NCBI RefSeq assembly: GCF_026427715.1
Contig: NZ_CP107558.1
Coordinates: 2,207,001-2,271,000, forward strand
Direction: 5' to 3'
DNA from: Methylocystis sp. MJC1
GTDB lineage: Bacteria; Pseudomonadota; Alphaproteobacteria; Rhizobiales; Beijerinckiaceae
DNA: 64,000 nucleotides
Below the pieces are notes generated by a model. It was not told the DNA's origin, did not search any database, and saw only the letters and a program-made list of their open reading frames with translations. This document shows positions 17,493-25,380 of this stretch, one piece after another (the first letter of the stretch is position 1; each line of letters begins with the position of its first letter). The translations under genes were made by a program, and so were the position numbers.

Positions 17493-19067
17493 ATGGACGA
17501 CTCTCGCTCTTTCGAAACCTATGAAGCTGAGCCCACTCCTGCTCCCGAGCAGCTCGACGACATTATGCAGAAGATGGCCGAGCACAAAGGCTGCGGCACG
17601 TCGGGAGGCAGCGGCAAAGCCAGCTGCGGCACCGGCGCGGGCGAAAACGACATGCCCACGGAAATCTGGGAGAAGGTCAAGAACCATCCCTGCTACAGCG
17701 AAGAAGCCCACCATCACTATGCGCGCATGCATGTCGCCGTCGCGCCGGCCTGCAACATTCAGTGCAACTATTGTAACCGCAAATATGACTGCGCCAATGA
17801 ATCGCGTCCCGGCGTCGTCTCCGAAAAGCTGAGCCCCGAGCAAGCCGCCAAGAAAGTGCTCGCGGTGGCCTCCGCCATTCCACAGATGACGGTGCTCGGC
17901 ATCGCCGGACCCGGCGACCCGCTCGCCAATCCCGGCAAGACGTTCAAAACCTTCGAGCTGATCTCGGAAGCCGCTCCCGACATCAAGCTCTGCCTCTCGA
18001 CCAATGGCCTCTCCCTGCCCGACCATGTCGAGACGATCAAGAAGTTCAACGTCGATCACGTCACGATCACGATCAATATGACGGACCCGGACATCGGCGC
18101 CGAAATCTACCCCTGGGTGTTCTGGAAGCATAAGCGCGTCACCGGCAAGGAAGCCGCGAAGATCCTCACCGATCGCCAGCTGCAGGGCCTCGAGATGCTG
18201 ACCGCCAACGGCATCCTCTGCAAGGTCAACTCGGTGATGATCCCCGGCATCAACGACGATCATCTCGTGACGGTGAACAGAGAGGTGAAGTCGCGCGGCG
18301 CATTCCTGCACAACATCATGCCGCTCATCTCGTCGCCGGAGCACGGCACGGTCTTCGGCCTCAACGGCCAGCGCGGCCCGTCCGCGCAGGAGCTGAAGGC
18401 GCTGCAGGACAGCTGCGAAGGCGAGATGAACATGATGCGCCACTGCCGCCAGTGCCGCGCCGACGCAGTGGGCCTGCTCGGCGAAGACCGCAGCGCAGAA
18501 TTCACGACCGACAAAATCATGGAGATGGAGGTCAATTACGACCTCTCCTCGCGTCAGGCCTATCAGGAGAAGGTCGAGGAAGAGCGCCAGGCGAAGGTCG
18601 CCGCACGCAACGCCGAGCTCGAAACGCTCGCCGGCGAAAATGCGGATCTCAAGATCCTTGTCGCTGTCGCGACCAAGGGCTCGGGCCGCATCAACGAGCA
18701 TTTCGGCCATGCCGATGAGTTCCAGATTTACGAACTCTCCAGCAACGGCGCGAAATTCGTCGGCCATCGTCGCGTCGACCTCTACTGCCAGGGCGGCTAT
18801 GGCGAGGAAGAGGCGCTCGAGACGGTCATCCGCGCGATCAACGACTGCACCGCGGTCTTTGTCGCCAAGATTGGCCACTGCCCGAAGGAAGATCTGGCGA
18901 AGGCCGGCATCGAAGCTGTGGATCAATACGCCTACGAGTTCATCGAGCAGTCGGCAATCTCCTACTTCAAGGACTACCTCGCCAAGATCAGAAGCGGCGA
19001 GATCACCCATGTCACACGCGGCGACGCCACAATCCGTCAGGGCGCCTTCGTCTCCGTGGACGCGTAG
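17493..19067 (+). CDS. nifB: FeMo-cofactor core synthase NifB
   Basis: A 524-residue radical-SAM enzyme that fuses two [4Fe-4S] clusters and inserts the central carbide and a sulfur to make NifB-co, the FeMo-co core. The SAM cluster ligands are Cys87, Cys91 and Cys94 (CNIQCNYC), preceded by the Gly/Cys-rich N-terminus with Cys34 and Cys45. The [12 protein letters not shown] stretch and [16 protein letters not shown] near residue 320 are NifB hallmarks. A NifX-like domain (about residues 385-515, [23 protein letters not shown]) is fused at the C-terminus. It is the first gene of a long operon and has its own sigma-54 promoter and NifA site. Confidence 0.98.
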   Translation: MDDSRSFETYEAEPTPAPEQLDDIMQKMAEHKGCGTSGGSGKASCGTGAGENDMPTEIWEKVKNHPCYSEEAHHHYARMHVAVAPACNIQCNYCNRKYDCANESRPGVVSEKLSPEQAAKKVLAVASAIPQMTVLGIAGPGDPLANPGKTFKTFELISEAAPDIKLCLSTNGLSLPDHVETIKKFNVDHVTITINMTDPDIGAEIYPWVFWKHKRVTGKEAAKILTDRQLQGLEMLTANGILCKVNSVMIPGINDDHLVTVNREVKSRGAFLHNIMPLISSPEHGTVFGLNGQRGPSAQELKALQDSCEGEMNMMRHCRQCRADAVGLLGEDRSAEFTTDKIMEMEVNYDLSSRQAYQEKVEEERQAKVAARNAELETLAGENADLKILVAVATKGSGRINEHFGHADEFQIYELSSNGAKFVGHRRVDLYCQGGYGEEEALETVIRAINDCTAVFVAKIGHCPKEDLAKAGIEAVDQYAYEFIEQSAISYFKDYLAKIRSGEITHVTRGDATIRQGAFVSVDA

Positions 19068-19179
19068 CGCGGTTCCGATCGGGCGGAACCGCCCGATCGA
19101 CAAGAAAATCGCGCTTTATCGAGATGTCGGAGCAAGTTCTCAGGAGCTTGCTCCGAAGCCAAGCAAAGGAGCTCAGGTC

Positions 19180-19404
19180 ATGACTTACAAGATTGTCGCT
19201 TCTCAATGCACGTCGTGCTCGGCTTGCGAGGCGGAATGTCCGAATGTCGCCATCTCCGAGAAGAACGGCACCTTCGTGATCAATCCGAAAAAATGCACGG
19301 AATGCATCGGCTATTTCGACATTCCGCAATGCGTCGCGGTTTGCCCGGTGGACGACACCTGCGTCATCGACAACTCCCTCCCCCGCTACCAGCCGAGCGC
19401 CTAA
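19180..19404 (+). CDS. fdxN: Nif-associated 2[4Fe-4S] ferredoxin, FdxN type
   Basis: A 74-residue ferredoxin. The first cluster motif is [12 protein letters not shown] (Cys10, 13, 16, 20). The second is Cys39-x2-Cys42-x8-Cys51-x3-Cys55, the spaced form typical of nifB-linked ferredoxins, which are thought to feed electrons or clusters to NifB or nitrogenase. An AAAGGAG site lies just before the ATG. The stop overlaps the next start (TAATG), so it is coupled to the A-type carrier gene. Confidence 0.92.
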   Translation: MTYKIVASQCTSCSACEAECPNVAISEKNGTFVINPKKCTECIGYFDIPQCVAVCPVDDTCVIDNSLPRYQPSA

Positions 19405-19748
19405 TGAATATCGAATTCACCCCCTCCGCTGAAAAGTTCATCCGCCGTCTGGTCATGTTCGACGGCGGGCCAGGCTATGGCCTTCGTCTCCTTGTTTCTC
19501 CGGGCGGCTGCTCGGGCATGTCGGCGGAGTTCTCCGTCGAGCCCACGCCCAAAGAAGGCGAGCAGGTCTTCCAGCACGCGCAGTTCAAGCTGTTCCTGCC
19601 TGCGCAGAGTCGTCTGCTGCTCGACGGCGTGACGATCGACTTCAAGGAGACCGCCACGTCGACGGGCTTCTCCTTCATAGACCCGAAGGCAAAGGCCTGC
19701 GGTTGCTCCTCCAAGAGCGAAGCGCCTGCCTTCGAGGAAACAGCGTGA
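19404..19748 (+). CDS. A-type iron-sulfur carrier (IscA/HesB family), nifB operon copy
   Basis: A 114-residue protein with the three A-type ligands Cys36 (GGCSGM), Cys99 and Cys101 (CGC). These carriers pass assembled Fe-S clusters to targets. The C-terminal motif is CGCSS, a little off the usual CGCG(S)SF. It sits between the ferredoxin gene (TAATG overlap) and a TPR protein gene. A second nif-linked copy lies at 36222, so the two may serve different clients (for example NifB and the nitrogenase proteins). Confidence 0.87.
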   Translation: MNIEFTPSAEKFIRRLVMFDGGPGYGLRLLVSPGGCSGMSAEFSVEPTPKEGEQVFQHAQFKLFLPAQSRLLLDGVTIDFKETATSTGFSFIDPKAKACGCSSKSEAPAFEETA

Positions 19749-19757
19749 GATTGTGAC

Positions 19758-20291
19758 ATGACGCGTGACGCGGCAGTGCAAACAGGCGTGGCGGAGCAGG
19801 ATTTCCTTGCTTCCATCGTCCTCGGAGAGGGCCTTCCCGAAGAGGTCGAACGTCTGCTGCACGCCGCGGCCTTATCCTACGATCAGGATGATGTGGCGCA
19901 TAAATATCTGATGGAGGCGCGCGCTCTCGCGCCGACCCATCCCGCCACGCTGATCGGCCTCTACCGCTTCTACTTCTACAAGGGCCGCCTCAGGGAGTGC
20001 CTCGGCGTCGCCGAGTCCTGTCTGACACGCGCCGCGATCGATAATTCGCTGCCGCTCAACTGGCGGCACGTCACGCCGCAAGACGCCGCCTTCGGCGACT
20101 TCGACGCCATCGCCCCGCGCTTCTTCATGTTCTCGCTGAAAGGCTACGCCTATCTCAGCATGCGCCTCGGCGATTTTGAGGAAAGCGCCGCTGCGATCGA
20201 CAAGCTCCTGGAGCTCGACCCCGCCGACAAGATCGGCGCGAAGGTTCTGCTCGGCGTTCTCGAACGCAGAGGGCTCGAAGATGTCGACTGA
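19758..20291 (+). CDS. TPR-like protein of the nif cluster, function unknown
   Basis: A 177-residue soluble helical protein. The stretches LEEVERLLHAAALSYD-like, YLMEARALAPTHPATLIGLYRFYFYKGRLRECLGVAESCL and FMFSLKGYAYLSMRLGDFEESAAAIDKLLELDP have the spacing of tetratricopeptide repeats, usually protein-protein platforms. It has no catalytic motif. The end overlaps the start of the LRV gene by 11 bases, so the two products are likely made together and may act together. Confidence 0.65.
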   Translation: MTRDAAVQTGVAEQDFLASIVLGEGLPEEVERLLHAAALSYDQDDVAHKYLMEARALAPTHPATLIGLYRFYFYKGRLRECLGVAESCLTRAAIDNSLPLNWRHVTPQDAAFGDFDAIAPRFFMFSLKGYAYLSMRLGDFEESAAAIDKLLELDPADKIGAKVLLGVLERRGLEDVD

Positions 20292-21081
20292 CGATATCGA
20301 CGAAGCGATCGACTGGCAGGGAAACGCCGTCGATTGCGCGATCTGCGACCATCAGGATCGCTTGAACGCCGAACGCTGCAAGCCGCTGCGCGCCTGCGTG
20401 CATGATCGCTATGCCCGGCGCATCGACCGCTTCTTCGACTGGAACCCCGATCTCGCGCGCAATTATCTCACGCATGGCTATTTTGAAGTGCGCGCCTGCG
20501 CGTCGAAAGCGGCGGAAATCTTTCTGCTGCCGGCGATGCTCGACGACCCGGAGGAGGCCGTTCGCTGGAGCGCCGCGCGGCGCCTCCCCAGCCGCTACAT
20601 ACTGCGCCTGCGCAACGACCCGCACCGGGAGGTGCGCATCCGCATCGCGCTCCGGCTTGAAGGCACCGACCTTCTGCCGATGATCAGCGACGAGGATTAC
20701 GCGGTACGGCAGGCCGTCGCGAAAAAGCTGCCCCCGGACCTTCTTGTTCTGATGATCAATGACGAAGACGCAGGCGTGCGCCGCGTCATTGCAAGCCGTA
20801 TCGCACAAGAAGCATTGATGCGCCTGACGAGAGATCGCGATCCGGTCGTGCGTCTCGAAGCCGCCAAGCGCCTCGACTCCGCCGATCTCGAAACGCTGAT
20901 CAAAGACCCGGATTGGCGTATTCGCTACGAAGTGGCGCAAAGGGCCGCCGTCGAATTTATCGGCTCTCTTGCCGACGACGAAGATCCACTCGTGCGCGAA
21001 TGTGCAAGCGATAGGCGCAAGGCCGCCGGCTTGGACGCCTCTTCGAATGTCATCATGACGCAGAAGCGGAGCGATCAATGA
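20281..21081 (+). CDS. LRV protein with N-terminal [4Fe-4S] domain
   Basis: A 266-residue protein. The N-terminus has four cysteines (Cys19, 22, 33, 39) in DCAICDHQDRLNAERCKPLRAC, the cluster-binding domain first seen in the Azotobacter vinelandii leucine-rich-variant protein. It is followed by about eight helical LRV repeats of about 24 residues each, recognisable as LP..LL..L..D.D..VR..VA (for example LPPDLLVLMINDEDAGVRRVIASRI). The biochemical role is unknown, though the family is repeatedly found in nif regions. The start at 20281 overlaps the previous gene; the stop overlaps nifZ (ATGA). Confidence 0.87.
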   Translation: MSTDDIDEAIDWQGNAVDCAICDHQDRLNAERCKPLRACVHDRYARRIDRFFDWNPDLARNYLTHGYFEVRACASKAAEIFLLPAMLDDPEEAVRWSAARRLPSRYILRLRNDPHREVRIRIALRLEGTDLLPMISDEDYAVRQAVAKKLPPDLLVLMINDEDAGVRRVIASRIAQEALMRLTRDRDPVVRLEAAKRLDSADLETLIKDPDWRIRYEVAQRAAVEFIGSLADDEDPLVRECASDRRKAAGLDASSNVIMTQKRSDQ

Positions 21082-21371
21082 CCAATATCAGCAGAGACAG
21101 CGATCACGTCGAAGTCGATGGCCCGCCCTACTTCGATTACGGCGACAAGGTGCGCGCAAAACGCACGATCCGCAATGACGGAACCTTCCCTGGCAAGGAT
21201 ATCGGCGAAGTCCTCGCGAAGAAAGGCGAGATTGGCTACATCGTGAATATCGGCACCTTTCTGCAGCAGTTCTACATCTATGGCGTAGAATTTGAATCCA
21301 CCGGCAATCGCGTTGGTATGAAACGCAAAGAGCTGGAAATGGCCGAAATCGACGGAGAGAACGAGAAATGA
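21078..21371 (+). CDS. nifZ: NifZ, MoFe-protein P-cluster maturation factor
   Basis: A 97-residue protein matching NifZ: FDYGDKVRAKRTIRNDGTFPGKDIGEVLAKKGEIGYIVNIGTFLQQFYIYGVEF. NifZ helps form the second P-cluster of the MoFe protein. The start overlaps the LRV stop, and its own stop overlaps the following NifZ-like gene (ATGA), so translation is coupled through the series. Confidence 0.94.
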   Translation: MTNISRDSDHVEVDGPPYFDYGDKVRAKRTIRNDGTFPGKDIGEVLAKKGEIGYIVNIGTFLQQFYIYGVEFESTGNRVGMKRKELEMAEIDGENEK

Positions 21372-21595
21372 GCGCGAGATATGACTGGGGTCAACGCGTG
21401 CGCGCAACCACGGACCTCGTCAATGACGGCTCCTACCCGGATCGCGCCCAGGATGAGCTGCTGGTCAAGAATGGCGATCTCGGCGAGATCGTGAATGTCG
21501 GAACCCATGTCGATACGGAGATAGTCATCTATCTCGTCGAATTTTCACCGCAGCTCGTCATCGGCTGCCTCGAGGAAGAAATCGAACCTGCCTGA
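21368..21595 (+). CDS. Second NifZ-family protein (short)
   Basis: A 75-residue paralogue of the preceding NifZ: YDWGQRVRATTDLVNDGSYPDRAQDELLVKNGDLGEIVNVGTHVDTEIVIYLVEF follows the same SH3-like pattern. It lacks the GTFLQQFYIYGVEFESTGNRVGM segment's Gln-Gln-Phe core and the charged C-terminal helix. Some diazotrophs carry a two-domain NifZ; here the halves are two tandem genes with an ATGA overlap. The separate role of this copy is unknown. Confidence 0.83.
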   Translation: MSARYDWGQRVRATTDLVNDGSYPDRAQDELLVKNGDLGEIVNVGTHVDTEIVIYLVEFSPQLVIGCLEEEIEPA

Positions 21596-21643
21596 CACAG
21601 TCTGACTAATATATTTGCAACCCGCCAACGAAAGAGGCGCAAC

Positions 21644-21856
21644 GTGAAAGTCATGATCCGCAGAGACTCAGAAGGAAGCCTCTCGGCCTATGTTCCCAAG
21701 AAGGATCTCGAGGAACCGATCGTCGAGGTCGAGAGGCCCGAACTGTGGGGCGGTTCTGTCACGCTTGCGAATGGCTGGGTGCTTCAGCTTCCGGAAATGG
21801 CGGCCGGCACATCTCTCCCGATCACCGTAGAAGCAAAGAAGATCGGAGGAGAATAA
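21644..21856 (+). CDS. nifT: NifT/FixU small protein
   Basis: A 70-residue protein matching NifT: MKVMIRRDSEGSLSAYVPKKDLEEPIV...ELWGGSVTLANGWVLQLP. It is conserved in nif clusters but has no assigned biochemical function, and mutants in other species have little phenotype. Its usual neighbour NifZ is directly upstream. Confidence 0.92.
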   Translation: MKVMIRRDSEGSLSAYVPKKDLEEPIVEVERPELWGGSVTLANGWVLQLPEMAAGTSLPITVEAKKIGGE

Positions 21857-21857
21857 C

Positions 21858-22130
21858 ATGACTCTCGCCCCTGCGCAGGTTGCACAAATTGACGCGGCGC
21901 TCGCGAAGGCCAGCGCCGACTCGCAGACGCTCGCGTCCATTCGCCAACTTGCGCCGGGGCTGATGGTCACGCGCTGCGACGCGCTTGACATGCGCGATGA
22001 AACGCCCTTCCGCACCTACGAGAACTGTTCGCTCTATCTCGTCGACGGGCGTGATCACTGCTGGAAAATCACTTTGGATCCGGGCTGCGCGACGGGCATC
22101 GCGCTGGCCCCCAATGGAGGCGCCGCATGA
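21858..22130 (+). CDS. Conserved small nif-cluster protein, function unknown
   Basis: A 90-residue soluble protein with a helical N-terminus (about residues 5-25) and a mixed C-terminus containing CDALDMRDETPFRTYENCSLYLVDGRDHCWKITLDPGC. Four cysteines and a histidine are scattered, not in a known metal motif. It starts one base after the nifT stop and overlaps the DegT-like gene (ATGA), so it is cotranslated with both. I recall similar small proteins near nif genes but cannot name a characterised one. Confidence 0.6.
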   Translation: MTLAPAQVAQIDAALAKASADSQTLASIRQLAPGLMVTRCDALDMRDETPFRTYENCSLYLVDGRDHCWKITLDPGCATGIALAPNGGAA

Positions 22131-23278
22131 AGACGACTCTTCTGCCTTTGAATGATCCGGATCTTGCGCAAACCGATCTCGAAGCAGTTCTCGGAGTTCT
22201 TCAATCCGCGCGCGTCTCGCAGGGCGACGTCGTCGACCAATTCGAGGAAGAGTTCGCCCGTTATGTCGGGCGAAAATATGCGGTCGCCGTTTCGAGCGGC
22301 ACGATCGGGCTGCTGCTGATCCTGCGCGCGATCGGCGTCGGCGCCGGCGACGAAGTCATCGCCTCGTCCTATTCCTTCCGCGAGACGACGCACGCCGTTG
22401 TGCTTGCGGGCGCCCGTCCTGTCTTCGCCGACATCGACTATTGGGCGGGAACGCTGGACCCGGAAAAAGCACGCAAGGCGATTACCGAAAAGACGCGCGC
22501 AATCATCGCCGACAATACCAACGGACATCCGGCTCCCTGGGCCCCGCTGCGCGAGATCGCGACCGCGCATAATCTTGCGCTCATCGAGGATTCGACCGAG
22601 GCGATCGGCTCGGTTTACCAAGGAAAGCTTGTCGGATCTTTCGGCGATTGCTCTTTGTTCGATTTCTCGCAGCCCGGCGGACTCATCTCCGGCGAAGGCG
22701 CAATGATCGTTACCGACAATGACGACACCGTCACCATGCTGCGCCGCTTGCGCAGCCGCAAGATCGAGGAGCGCTCCTCGGTTGTTCTCGGCGCCTGGGC
22801 GCCTTTGCAGGCGGGCCTTTCGGACATTGCCGCCGCGCTCGGCCTCGCGCAGCTGCGCCGCATCGAGCTGTTGCTGGCGCGCCGCAAGCGCGTAGAGCGT
22901 TACTTCCTCGAATATGTTCGTTCCTTCGAGGGCATCAAGGACCCTTACGTGGCGCCGGAGGTCGACCAAGTTCACTGGTTCCTCTATGTCGTGCATCTGG
23001 GGACGCGCTTCTCGCGCTCCAGCCGCGACGCAATCACCGACGATTTACGTCAAGAGAATATCGAAGCGACGGCCTATTCGAGCCCGCTTCATCTGCAACG
23101 CTACTACTTCGATCTCGGCTACCGGCGCGGTGATCTGTTCGTGACCGAAAAAGTCGCGGACCGCGCCGTCGCCCTGCCCTTCCATGCCCACCTCTCCGAA
23201 GACCAGGTCGCTTTCATCGTGGGCACGATGAAGGACGCGTCGATTAATATCGGCGCCGGAACCGCCATCTACCTTTAA
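22127..23278 (+). CDS. DegT/DnrJ/EryC1-family PLP-fold protein lacking the catalytic lysine
   Basis: A 383-residue protein with the whole fold of sugar aminotransferases: AVSSGTIGLLLILRAIGVGAGDEVI, the PLP-contacting Asp155 in LIEDSTEAIGS, and the SFGDCSLFDF...GEGAMIVT active-site loop. In this loop the lysine that forms the Schiff base with PLP is absent: DFSQPGGLISGEG has Gly184 where SFxxxKxxxTGEGG has Lys. The C-terminal domain is complete. It is thus unlikely to be an ordinary aminotransferase. It is coupled by ATGA to the small protein upstream and is followed closely by a [2Fe-2S] ferredoxin gene. Confidence 0.85.
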   Translation: MKTTLLPLNDPDLAQTDLEAVLGVLQSARVSQGDVVDQFEEEFARYVGRKYAVAVSSGTIGLLLILRAIGVGAGDEVIASSYSFRETTHAVVLAGARPVFADIDYWAGTLDPEKARKAITEKTRAIIADNTNGHPAPWAPLREIATAHNLALIEDSTEAIGSVYQGKLVGSFGDCSLFDFSQPGGLISGEGAMIVTDNDDTVTMLRRLRSRKIEERSSVVLGAWAPLQAGLSDIAAALGLAQLRRIELLLARRKRVERYFLEYVRSFEGIKDPYVAPEVDQVHWFLYVVHLGTRFSRSSRDAITDDLRQENIEATAYSSPLHLQRYYFDLGYRRGDLFVTEKVADRAVALPFHAHLSEDQVAFIVGTMKDASINIGAGTAIYL

Positions 23279-23316
23279 CGGCCCAAATCGGCCCCAACAC
23301 CAAGGAGCGTAACAAT

Positions 23317-23622
23317 ATGCCTACCGTGACCATTCTTCCCTCGGGCAAGACCGTTGAAGCCGCGACCGGCAGCCGTCTGCTCGACGCCATTCTCGCGGCA
23401 GGCGAACCGATCGTCAGCAAATGCGGCGGCGAGGCGAAATGCGGCGCATGCCATCTCTTCGTGCAGGAAGGCAGAAAGAGCCTGTCGAAGACCACGCGCG
23501 CGGAAAATGAAAAGCTCGACTCCATTGTTGGCGTCGGCTCGAAATCACGTCTCGCCTGTCAGGCCATGCTCGGCGCCGAAAATGTAACGGTGGAGTTGCT
23601 GGGCTTCGGCTCCGGCTTCTAG
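23317..23622 (+). CDS. Plant/adrenodoxin-type [2Fe-2S] ferredoxin
   Basis: A 101-residue ferredoxin with ligands Cys36, Cys42, Cys45 and Cys81 (C-x5-C-x2-C-x35-C), within SKCGGEAKCGACHLFV and RLACQAML. Such proteins pass single electrons. The gene lies in the nifB operon between the DegT-like gene and a 70-residue unknown, which points to a nif-specific redox partner rather than the isc housekeeping ferredoxin. Confidence 0.9.
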   Translation: MPTVTILPSGKTVEAATGSRLLDAILAAGEPIVSKCGGEAKCGACHLFVQEGRKSLSKTTRAENEKLDSIVGVGSKSRLACQAMLGAENVTVELLGFGSGF

Positions 23623-23641
23623 TCCGACAAAGGAGACAAAA

Positions 23642-23854
23642 ATGACAGACACAGTTCTGATCCACGTCCGTTTCAACAATGACGGCAGCGTGCTCGAGAT
23701 CCAAGATCGTCCGACGAGCCTCACGCCTGAGCAATGGTTCACGAAGCTCTCGGAGAAGGCTGCGAATAGCTTCCAGGCGCTCACGGGCGGTCGCGGCGTC
23801 TTTCGCGTGTCGTCCGACGACGTCACGGCGCTGAAGGCGGCCGTTCTGCAGTAA
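23642..23854 (+). CDS. Small nif-cluster protein, function unknown
   Basis: A 70-residue protein with a strand-helix-strand pattern: TVLIHVRFNNDGSVLEIQDRPTSLTPEQWFTKLSEKAANSFQALTGGRGVFRV. No cysteine or metal motif. AAGGAG precedes the ATG. It is placed between a ferredoxin gene and the SIR2-like gene in the same direction. The function cannot be read from sequence. Confidence 0.68.
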   Translation: MTDTVLIHVRFNNDGSVLEIQDRPTSLTPEQWFTKLSEKAANSFQALTGGRGVFRVSSDDVTALKAAVLQ

Positions 23855-23890
23855 GGCTCAACGTCGATCGCTTGGCGAGAGGATTTGAAG

Positions 23891-24775
23891 ATGCTCAGTG
23901 AAATCATACCGGCCTTTCGTCGAGGCGACGTGATTCCTTATCTGGGGCCGGGCGTGACCGGCCTCCCCGGGGAGGCGGCGCCACCGTCGCTTCCCGAAAT
24001 TCTTGTGCAGCAACTCGTCGCTGGCGCGACAGTGCCGCATAAAATCCGCAACAATCTCACTGCGGCTTCGCAATATATCGAGAATTTCAAACATCGCAAG
24101 ACGCTGACATGCCTGATGGCGAAGGCGTTCTCTGTCGAGTGTGAGCCGAGCGCATTCCACCAATGGCTCGCGACGCAGGAGCAGCTGCCGCTGATCGTGC
24201 ACGCCTGGTATGACGATCTCGTCGTCAAATCCATGGCCGGTCGTAGCGATTGGGGCCTCGTGCAGGGCGTGACGCAAAGCGAACATTTCGGCGATTGGGT
24301 GAATTGGTTCCGGGCCGACCTCTCTGCCGTGCCGACGAAGGAATTCATCCGCGACGGCTCCGGCGCCAAGGCTCCTGCGGAGGCGCCGGACGAGACGCTC
24401 AAATGGCGCACGCTTGTCTATGAGCCGCTTGGAGGGGTCACTCCCGCGTCGAACTTCATCATCTCTGACTCCGACTATGTCGAAGTGCTGACAGAAATCG
24501 ACATTCAAACGCCGATCCCGGACTCGGTGCAAACCATCCGCAAGGGACGCGGCTTTCTATTCCTCGGTTGCCGCTTCACTAATCAGCTCGAACGTAGCTT
24601 CGCGCGCCAGATCATGAAGCGCTCCTCGGACACGCATTGGGCGTTGATCGAGGGTGCGCTCACGCGCAATGAGGAAAAATTCCTGCGCGAGCAAAATATC
24701 CAGCGCATCGACGCGAAGCTTTCCGATTTTGTCGCCGAGCTGGCCCAATCCAACCTCGCCGCCGTCGCCGCTTGA
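23891..24775 (+). CDS. SIR2-like protein of the nif cluster
   Basis: A 294-residue protein with the NAD-fold outline of SIR2-like (SIR2_2) proteins: a glycine turn near the start (DVIPYLGPGVTG), a central segment with LPLIVHAWYDDLV, and the family C-terminus FLFLGCRFTNQLERSFARQIMKRSSDTHWALIEG...ILREQNIQRIDAKL-like. The sirtuin zinc cysteines are absent. Related domains act as NAD hydrolases in phage defence or as deacylases, but here the gene is inside the nifB operon. The ATG at 23891, with GAGAGGA upstream, was preferred to a TTG two codons earlier. It nearly abuts the ferredoxin gene that follows. Confidence 0.75.
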   Translation: MLSEIIPAFRRGDVIPYLGPGVTGLPGEAAPPSLPEILVQQLVAGATVPHKIRNNLTAASQYIENFKHRKTLTCLMAKAFSVECEPSAFHQWLATQEQLPLIVHAWYDDLVVKSMAGRSDWGLVQGVTQSEHFGDWVNWFRADLSAVPTKEFIRDGSGAKAPAEAPDETLKWRTLVYEPLGGVTPASNFIISDSDYVEVLTEIDIQTPIPDSVQTIRKGRGFLFLGCRFTNQLERSFARQIMKRSSDTHWALIEGALTRNEEKFLREQNIQRIDAKLSDFVAELAQSNLAAVAA

Positions 24776-24789
24776 GTGAAAGAGAGAGA

Positions 24790-25122
24790 ATGATCGAGGA
24801 TCTTCCCCAAGTCTTCAAATACCACGTTTTCACTTGCTTTCAGCAGCGCCCACCGGGACATCCGCGCGGCAGCTGCATGACCTCTGGGGGAAAGCCCTTG
24901 TGGGACCGCCTGCAGGCGAAACTCAATGTGCAGCCTAATCCGGATATTTCGGTGACGGCGACTGGTTGCCTGGGCTTCTGCCGCGCGGGTCCGCTGATGG
25001 TCGTCTATCCGGAGGGCGTCTGGTATACGCCGCGCACGGAAGCTGACATCGACGAAATCTTCCAATCGCATTTCCTTGAGGGCAAGCCGGTCGAACGGCT
25101 GATTATCGTGCCTCAACTCTGA
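24790..25122 (+). CDS. Thioredoxin-like [2Fe-2S] ferredoxin (Shethna protein I type)
   Basis: A 110-residue protein with the thioredoxin-like ferredoxin pattern: Cys16 and Cys29 in VFTCFQQRPPGHPRGSC, then Cys60 and Cys64 in TGCLGFCRAGPLMVVYPEGVWY. This is the family of the Clostridium pasteurianum [2Fe-2S] ferredoxin and Azotobacter vinelandii FeSI (Shethna I), both linked to nitrogenase. The ATG at 24790 was chosen; a TTG at 24772 overlapping the SIR2-like stop is an alternative. It is the last gene of the operon and is followed by a strong terminator. Confidence 0.88.
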   Translation: MIEDLPQVFKYHVFTCFQQRPPGHPRGSCMTSGGKPLWDRLQAKLNVQPNPDISVTATGCLGFCRAGPLMVVYPEGVWYTPRTEADIDEIFQSHFLEGKPVERLIIVPQL

Positions 25123-25141
25123 GAGCGATGTCACTCACAAG

Positions 25142-25171
25142 AAAGGCCGCCGGCAAAACCGGCGGCCTTTT
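25142..25171 (+). terminator. Terminator of the nifB operon
   Basis: AAAGGCCGCCGG, a CAAAA loop and CCGGCGGCCTTTT, 20 bases after the last stop. A textbook intrinsic terminator closing the 7.6-kb operon. Confidence 0.95.
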
Positions 25172-25220
25172 GCATTTGCGCCTTCGCGCCGCTGAGGAAC
25201 AACTCACCACCTTCGGCGAC

Positions 25221-25302
25221 CGTCCTTGCGCGGAGCGTAGCGACGAAGCAATCCAGCACCGTGGTCGCCGCTCTGGATTGCTTCGCTTCGCTCGCAATGA
25301 CG
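25221..25302. repeat. Intergenic palindromic repeat, family B, copy 1
   Basis: A long hairpin of the form GCGACGAAGCAATCCAG...CTCTGGATTGCTTCGC, with GC-rich ends. Further copies lie at 45624 (split), 49405 and 52724. It sits between the convergent nifB-operon end and the globin gene. Confidence 0.85.
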
Positions 25303-25380
25303 GACAGCGCTGCAACAGACACCGCCCGGCGGTCCTCGACCTCGACCTCCCGTAAAGGAGAGCTATCGGGCTTGCGCCGC

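Noticed and set aside
17307..19103. A 598-codon open frame on the minus strand opposite nifB
   Set aside because: It covers a certain nifB gene. Long antisense frames are expected in GC-rich coding DNA; its product is His/Asp/Val-rich and has no family features.
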